From Synechococcaceae bacterium WBB_10_009 (GTDB taxonomy: Bacteria; Cyanobacteriota; Cyanobacteriia; PCC-6307; Cyanobiaceae): DNA of 14,932 nucleotides. Positions 12,299-14,932 of the stretch are shown piece by piece. Below the pieces are notes generated by a model. The model had not been told where the DNA came from and made no database searches. It saw nothing but the letters and a program-made list of their open reading frames with translations. Position 1 is the first letter of the stretch, and every line of letters starts with the position of its first letter. A program made the position numbers and the translations under genes. Location: the NCBI GenBank assembly GCA_010030955.1, contig RHBP01000025.1, forward strand, positions 1 through 14,932, written 5' to 3'.

Positions 12299-14002
12299 GT
12301 GCCGCTGCGACTGCATCAACTGAAGCTGCCCCTCGACCACGACGAGGCGGCCCTGGCGGAGGCCATCTGCCGGCGGCTGCAGCTGCGGCCGGAGCAGCTG
12401 CTGCAGCACCGGGTGGTGAAACGCAGCGTGGATGCCCGCCGCCGCCAGGCGATCCAACTCACCTACAGCGTGGAGCTGGAGCTGGAGCCCCAGCTGGAGC
12501 AGCGGCTGCTCAAGCGCTTCCGCCGCGACAACCAACTGCAGGCCGCCGAGGGCGGCCACTACAGCCCACCCACCCGGGCCGATGCCGCCACCAGCCGCGG
12601 CCTGCGGGAGGGCACGGTGCCGCGACCGGTGGTGGTGGGGGCCGGCCCCTGCGGCTATTTCTGCGCCCTGCTGCTGGCCCAGATGGGGTTGCGGCCGCTG
12701 CTGCTGGAGCGGGGCAAGCCGGTGAAGCAGCGCAGCGCCGACACCTTCGGCTTCTGGCGCCGCCAGCGCCCCTTCAACCCGGAATCCAACGCCCAGTTCG
12801 GCGAGGGGGGCGCCGGCACCTTCTCCGACGGCAAGCTCTACAGCCAGGTGAGCGACCCGCGCCACCTGGGCCGCAAGGTGCTCGAAGAATTGGTGCAGGC
12901 CGGCGCCAACCCGGAGATCCTGGTGCTGCACCGGCCCCACATCGGCACCTTCAAGCTGGCCACGGTGGTGCGCGGCCTGCGGGCCCAGATCGAAGCCCTG
13001 GGGGGCGACATCCGCTTCGAGAGCCGGGTGGAGCAGCTGCAGCTGGATCCCGATGGCCGGGCGGTGCGGGGGGTGGTGCTGGCCGACGGCACCGCCATCG
13101 CCGCCCAGCAGGTGGTGCTGGCGGTGGGCCACAGCGCCCGCGACAGCTTCGCGATGCTGCGGCGGCTGGGGGTGGCGATGGAGCGCAAGCCCTTCTCAAT
13201 CGGGGTGCGCATCGAGCACCCGCAGGCGCTGATCGATGCGGCCCGCTGGGGGGCCTGTGCCGGCCACCCGCGCCTGGGGGCGGCGGAATACAAGTTGGTG
13301 CACCATGCCAGCAATGGGCGCTGCGTCTACAGCTTCTGCATGTGCCCGGGGGGGCTGGTGGTGGGCGCCAGCTCGGAGCCGGGCCGGGTGGTGACCAACG
13401 GCATGAGCCAGCACTCCCGCAATGAGCGCAACGCCAACAGCGGCATCGTGGTGGCGATCGAACCGGAGGATGTGGAGCCCTACGGCGACGGCCCCGGCGA
13501 CCCCCTGGCGGGGGTGGCGTTCCAGCGCCACTGGGAGGAGCAGGCCTACGAGCTGGGGGGCCGCAGCTATGCGGCGCCGGGGCAGACCCTGGCGGATTTC
13601 CTGGCGGGTCGCCCCAGCGCCGGCGGCGGCTCGGTGCAGCCCTCCTACAGCCCGGGGGTGACCTTCACCGACCTCAGCCCCGCCCTGCCCAGCTACGTGG
13701 TGGAGGCGCTGCGGGAGGCCCTGCCCCAGTTCAACCGCACGATCCCCGGCTACGCCATGGACGACGCCGTGCTCACCGGCGTGGAGACGCGCACCTCATC
13801 CCCCCTGCGTCTGCCCCGCGGAGACAATCTGGAGAGCACCAACACCCCCGGGTTGTATCCCGCCGGAGAGGGGGCCGGCTACGCCGGCGGCATCCTCTCA
13901 GCGGCCATCGATGGCATCCGCGTGGCGGAAGCCGTGGCGATCACTCTTCGTCGTCGCTGGAGCCCAGGGGAGCCAAACGAATCTGCTTGCGGCCCAGCTT
14001 GA
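12299..14002 (+). CDS. FAD-dependent dehydrogenase, COG2509 type
   Basis: A 567-residue flavoprotein from GTG 12299; a GAAGG a few bases upstream may be its ribosome-binding site. Residues 1 to about 100 form an N-terminal alpha/beta domain (LKLPLDHDEAALAEAICRRL, VVKRSVDARRR) typical of this family. The FAD Rossmann motif GAGPCG is at 114-119, with the ribose Glu in LLLERGKP. NAQFGEGGAGTFSDGKL (164-180) and the C-terminal LYPAGEGAGYAGGILSAA segment are family hallmarks. The family is widespread and poorly characterised; substrate and partner are unknown. The coding end runs 62 bases into the opposite-strand AbrB-like gene. The last 20 or so residues, after VAEAVAI, are antisense to AbrB codons and look like an extension beyond the conserved fold. 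Confidence 0.9.
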   Translation: MPLRLHQLKLPLDHDEAALAEAICRRLQLRPEQLLQHRVVKRSVDARRRQAIQLTYSVELELEPQLEQRLLKRFRRDNQLQAAEGGHYSPPTRADAATSRGLREGTVPRPVVVGAGPCGYFCALLLAQMGLRPLLLERGKPVKQRSADTFGFWRRQRPFNPESNAQFGEGGAGTFSDGKLYSQVSDPRHLGRKVLEELVQAGANPEILVLHRPHIGTFKLATVVRGLRAQIEALGGDIRFESRVEQLQLDPDGRAVRGVVLADGTAIAAQQVVLAVGHSARDSFAMLRRLGVAMERKPFSIGVRIEHPQALIDAARWGACAGHPRLGAAEYKLVHHASNGRCVYSFCMCPGGLVVGASSEPGRVVTNGMSQHSRNERNANSGIVVAIEPEDVEPYGDGPGDPLAGVAFQRHWEEQAYELGGRSYAAPGQTLADFLAGRPSAGGGSVQPSYSPGVTFTDLSPALPSYVVEALREALPQFNRTIPGYAMDDAVLTGVETRTSSPLRLPRGDNLESTNTPGLYPAGEGAGYAGGILSAAIDGIRVAEAVAITLRRRWSPGEPNESACGPA

Positions 14003-14306
14003 TTTCGAATTCATCCCCGGGCTTCAGATCGAGCATGGCGGTGTAGGCCTTGCCCACCATCAAGTTGCCGTTGAACTGCACCTTGGTGGTGAAGCTGAGT
14101 TTGCGGCCACCCTTGCCCATGCGGGAGGAGCCGGTGCCCAACTCCACGCCCTTCGCATTCAGCAGCGCTTCATAGAAGGCGGTGAAGTTGAGGCGCTCGC
14201 TGCCGTCTTTTTTGGTGGAGACATACCCGCAGGCACGCACCACATCCGACTTGCTGACATCCCCAAGCTCCTTGACCTTGGCGAGAAGTTCGGCTCCGGT
14301 GAGCAT
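13941..14306 (-). CDS. Cyanobacterial AbrB-like (cyAbrB) transcriptional regulator
   Basis: 121 residues from ATG 14306. LTGAELLAKVKELGDVSKSD, VRACGYVSTKKDGSERLNFT and AFYEALLNAKGVELG form the cyanobacteria-specific N-terminal module. The C-terminal half (SFTTKVQFNGNLMVGKAYTA, then LKPGDEFEIKLGRKQIRL) is the AbrB-type swapped-hairpin DNA-binding domain, followed by an acidic tail. cyAbrB proteins are abundant global regulators of carbon/nitrogen balance and are thought to act as chromosome-coating factors. In-frame ATGs at 14327, 14333 and 14336 are alternatives; 14336 has an AGGTG about 5 bases upstream and would overlap the end of pgeF. With 14306 the start is 10 bases after the pgeF stop, so the two genes are probably one transcript. 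The 3' end overlaps the opposing dehydrogenase gene. Confidence 0.92.
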   Translation of the reverse strand: MLTGAELLAKVKELGDVSKSDVVRACGYVSTKKDGSERLNFTAFYEALLNAKGVELGTGSSRMGKGGRKLSFTTKVQFNGNLMVGKAYTAMLDLKPGDEFEIKLGRKQIRLAPLGSSDDEE

Positions 14307-14316
14307 CTGCGTGTTT

Positions 14317-14932
14317 CTATGCAACATCTGCATCATTGCACCTGAGACCGCCCACCGCAAGGCAAGCCGCGTCCAGTTGTTGCGACACGATCCCGCTCCA
14401 TTGCACCGCCTTCCGTTGATCACGGCGCCAGGAGTGAAACAACAACGGCTCCGCCACGGTGCACAACGGGCAGCTGCTGATCTGTTCAGCATCCAGCCCC
14501 GCCCGCAGCAACTGCAGGCGCTGGGCAACGCGGATGTCGAGGCGCACATGGGTCTGCAATCCTTCGGCATCGGGCAACACCGCCCCCTCGCGCTCAAGTT
14601 GATCGAAGGGGGCCACCTGCTGGGCCACCTGCTCCGCCACCCGGCGCTCCACCTGATAGCGCTCACCGGCCACGGCGGGCCCCAGCGCCACCAGCAGATC
14701 CTGGCGCCGGCAGCCCACCGCCTCCAGGCGCTCGATCGCCCGCAGCACAATCCCGCCGGCCACACCCCGCCAGCCCGCGTGGCAGGCGGCCACCCGGCCG
14801 CTCACCGGATCGGCCAGCAGCACCGGCGTGCAATCGGCGCCACACACCCACAGGCTCTGGCCGCCGGCATCACTCACCAACCCGTCGGCCTGCGGCCAGG
14901 GCTCGGCGCCGGCGGCGGAGGCCGGCAACACC
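14317..14932 (-). CDS. pgeF: Peptidoglycan editing factor/laccase-domain protein (5' end off window)
   Basis: About 205 C-terminal residues of a PgeF/YfiH-family protein; the frame is open to the window edge, so the N-terminus with the first zinc ligand is missing. PQADGLVSD, CGADCTPVLLAD and ACHAGWRGVAGG are the conserved metal-site region, followed by LGPAVAGERYQVERRVAEQV and, near the end, LFHSWRRDQR. Characterised members act on purine nucleosides (adenosine deamination/phosphorolysis) or edit wrong amino acids in muropeptide precursors; which applies here is not known. The C-terminal tail after SWRRDQR is longer than the usual short ending and runs to the start of abrB. The tight spacing suggests transcription with the downstream regulator. 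Confidence 0.9.
   Translation of the reverse strand, partial: VLPASAAGAEPWPQADGLVSDAGGQSLWVCGADCTPVLLADPVSGRVAACHAGWRGVAGGIVLRAIERLEAVGCRRQDLLVALGPAVAGERYQVERRVAEQVAQQVAPFDQLEREGAVLPDAEGLQTHVRLDIRVAQRLQLLRAGLDAEQISSCPLCTVAEPLLFHSWRRDQRKAVQWSGIVSQQLDAACLAVGGLRCNDADVA

Noticed and set aside
14307..14336. Firm choice of the longer cyAbrB start at 14336
   Set aside because: It has an AGGTG at good spacing, but the added residues (MMQMLHRNTQ) look unlike the family N-terminus, so 14306 was kept and the alternative noted.
1..14932. HIP1-type octamer GCGATCGC or CRISPR-like repeats
   Set aside because: Reading through, I found only near matches to the octamer (such as GCGATCGA inside codons) and no spaced direct repeats.

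Overview
The window is dense, high-GC bacterial chromosome. The gene set points to a picocyanobacterium of the Cyanobium/Synechococcus group, probably a high-GC lineage: a transaldolase with C-terminal EF-hands, a ferrochelatase gene with a C-terminal chlorophyll-binding (CAB/HLIP) segment, a Tic22-like protein, a cyanobacterial AbrB-like regulator and a geranylgeranyl-reductase-family flavoprotein. The taxonomic call is inference from these families. No tRNA, rRNA, CRISPR array, insertion sequence or prophage block is visible. No gene-free stretch exceeds about 110 bases, so this is a core-genome region.

Layout. Bases 1-1147 (+): 3' part of a transaldolase/EF-hand gene, then a small cyclic-nucleotide-binding-fold protein. 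Bases 1172-3648 (-): pyrH, frr and a geranylgeranyl-reductase-family flavoprotein, read in that order as a tight cluster. Bases 3758-3943 (+): a 61-residue hypothetical protein. Bases 3959-5926 (-): a solitary tyrosine recombinase followed by cobO. Bases 6022-10269 (+): hemH, an M23 peptidase, ilvB with a C-terminal four-cysteine tail, a secreted nuclease-like protein and a small membrane protein. Bases 10266-11012 (-): Tic22-like protein. Bases 11086-14002 (+): a periplasmic-binding-fold protein and a COG2509-type FAD dehydrogenase. Bases 13941-14932 (-): pgeF (its 5' end lies off the window) followed by a cyAbrB-type regulator.

How the genes fit together. Tetrapyrrole and cofactor genes (hemH, cobO), isoprenoid-type reduction (the flavoprotein), carbon metabolism (transaldolase), branched-chain amino acids (ilvB), translation and nucleotide supply (frr, pyrH) and envelope functions (M23 peptidase, Tic22, pgeF) are interleaved. 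They form short operons with overlaps or gaps of a few bases.

The most striking observation is in hemH. A perfect 11-bp tandem duplication (7057-7067 and 7068-7078) lies exactly in the linker between the ferrochelatase catalytic domain and its CAB helix. It throws the intact CAB helix out of frame. Removing one copy restores a 391-residue ferrochelatase-CAB fusion of the usual length. A second pattern is that three convergent gene junctions place both stop codons inside one inverted repeat (1145-1174, 3941-3961, 10262-10273). The fourth convergent pair overlaps by 62 bp.
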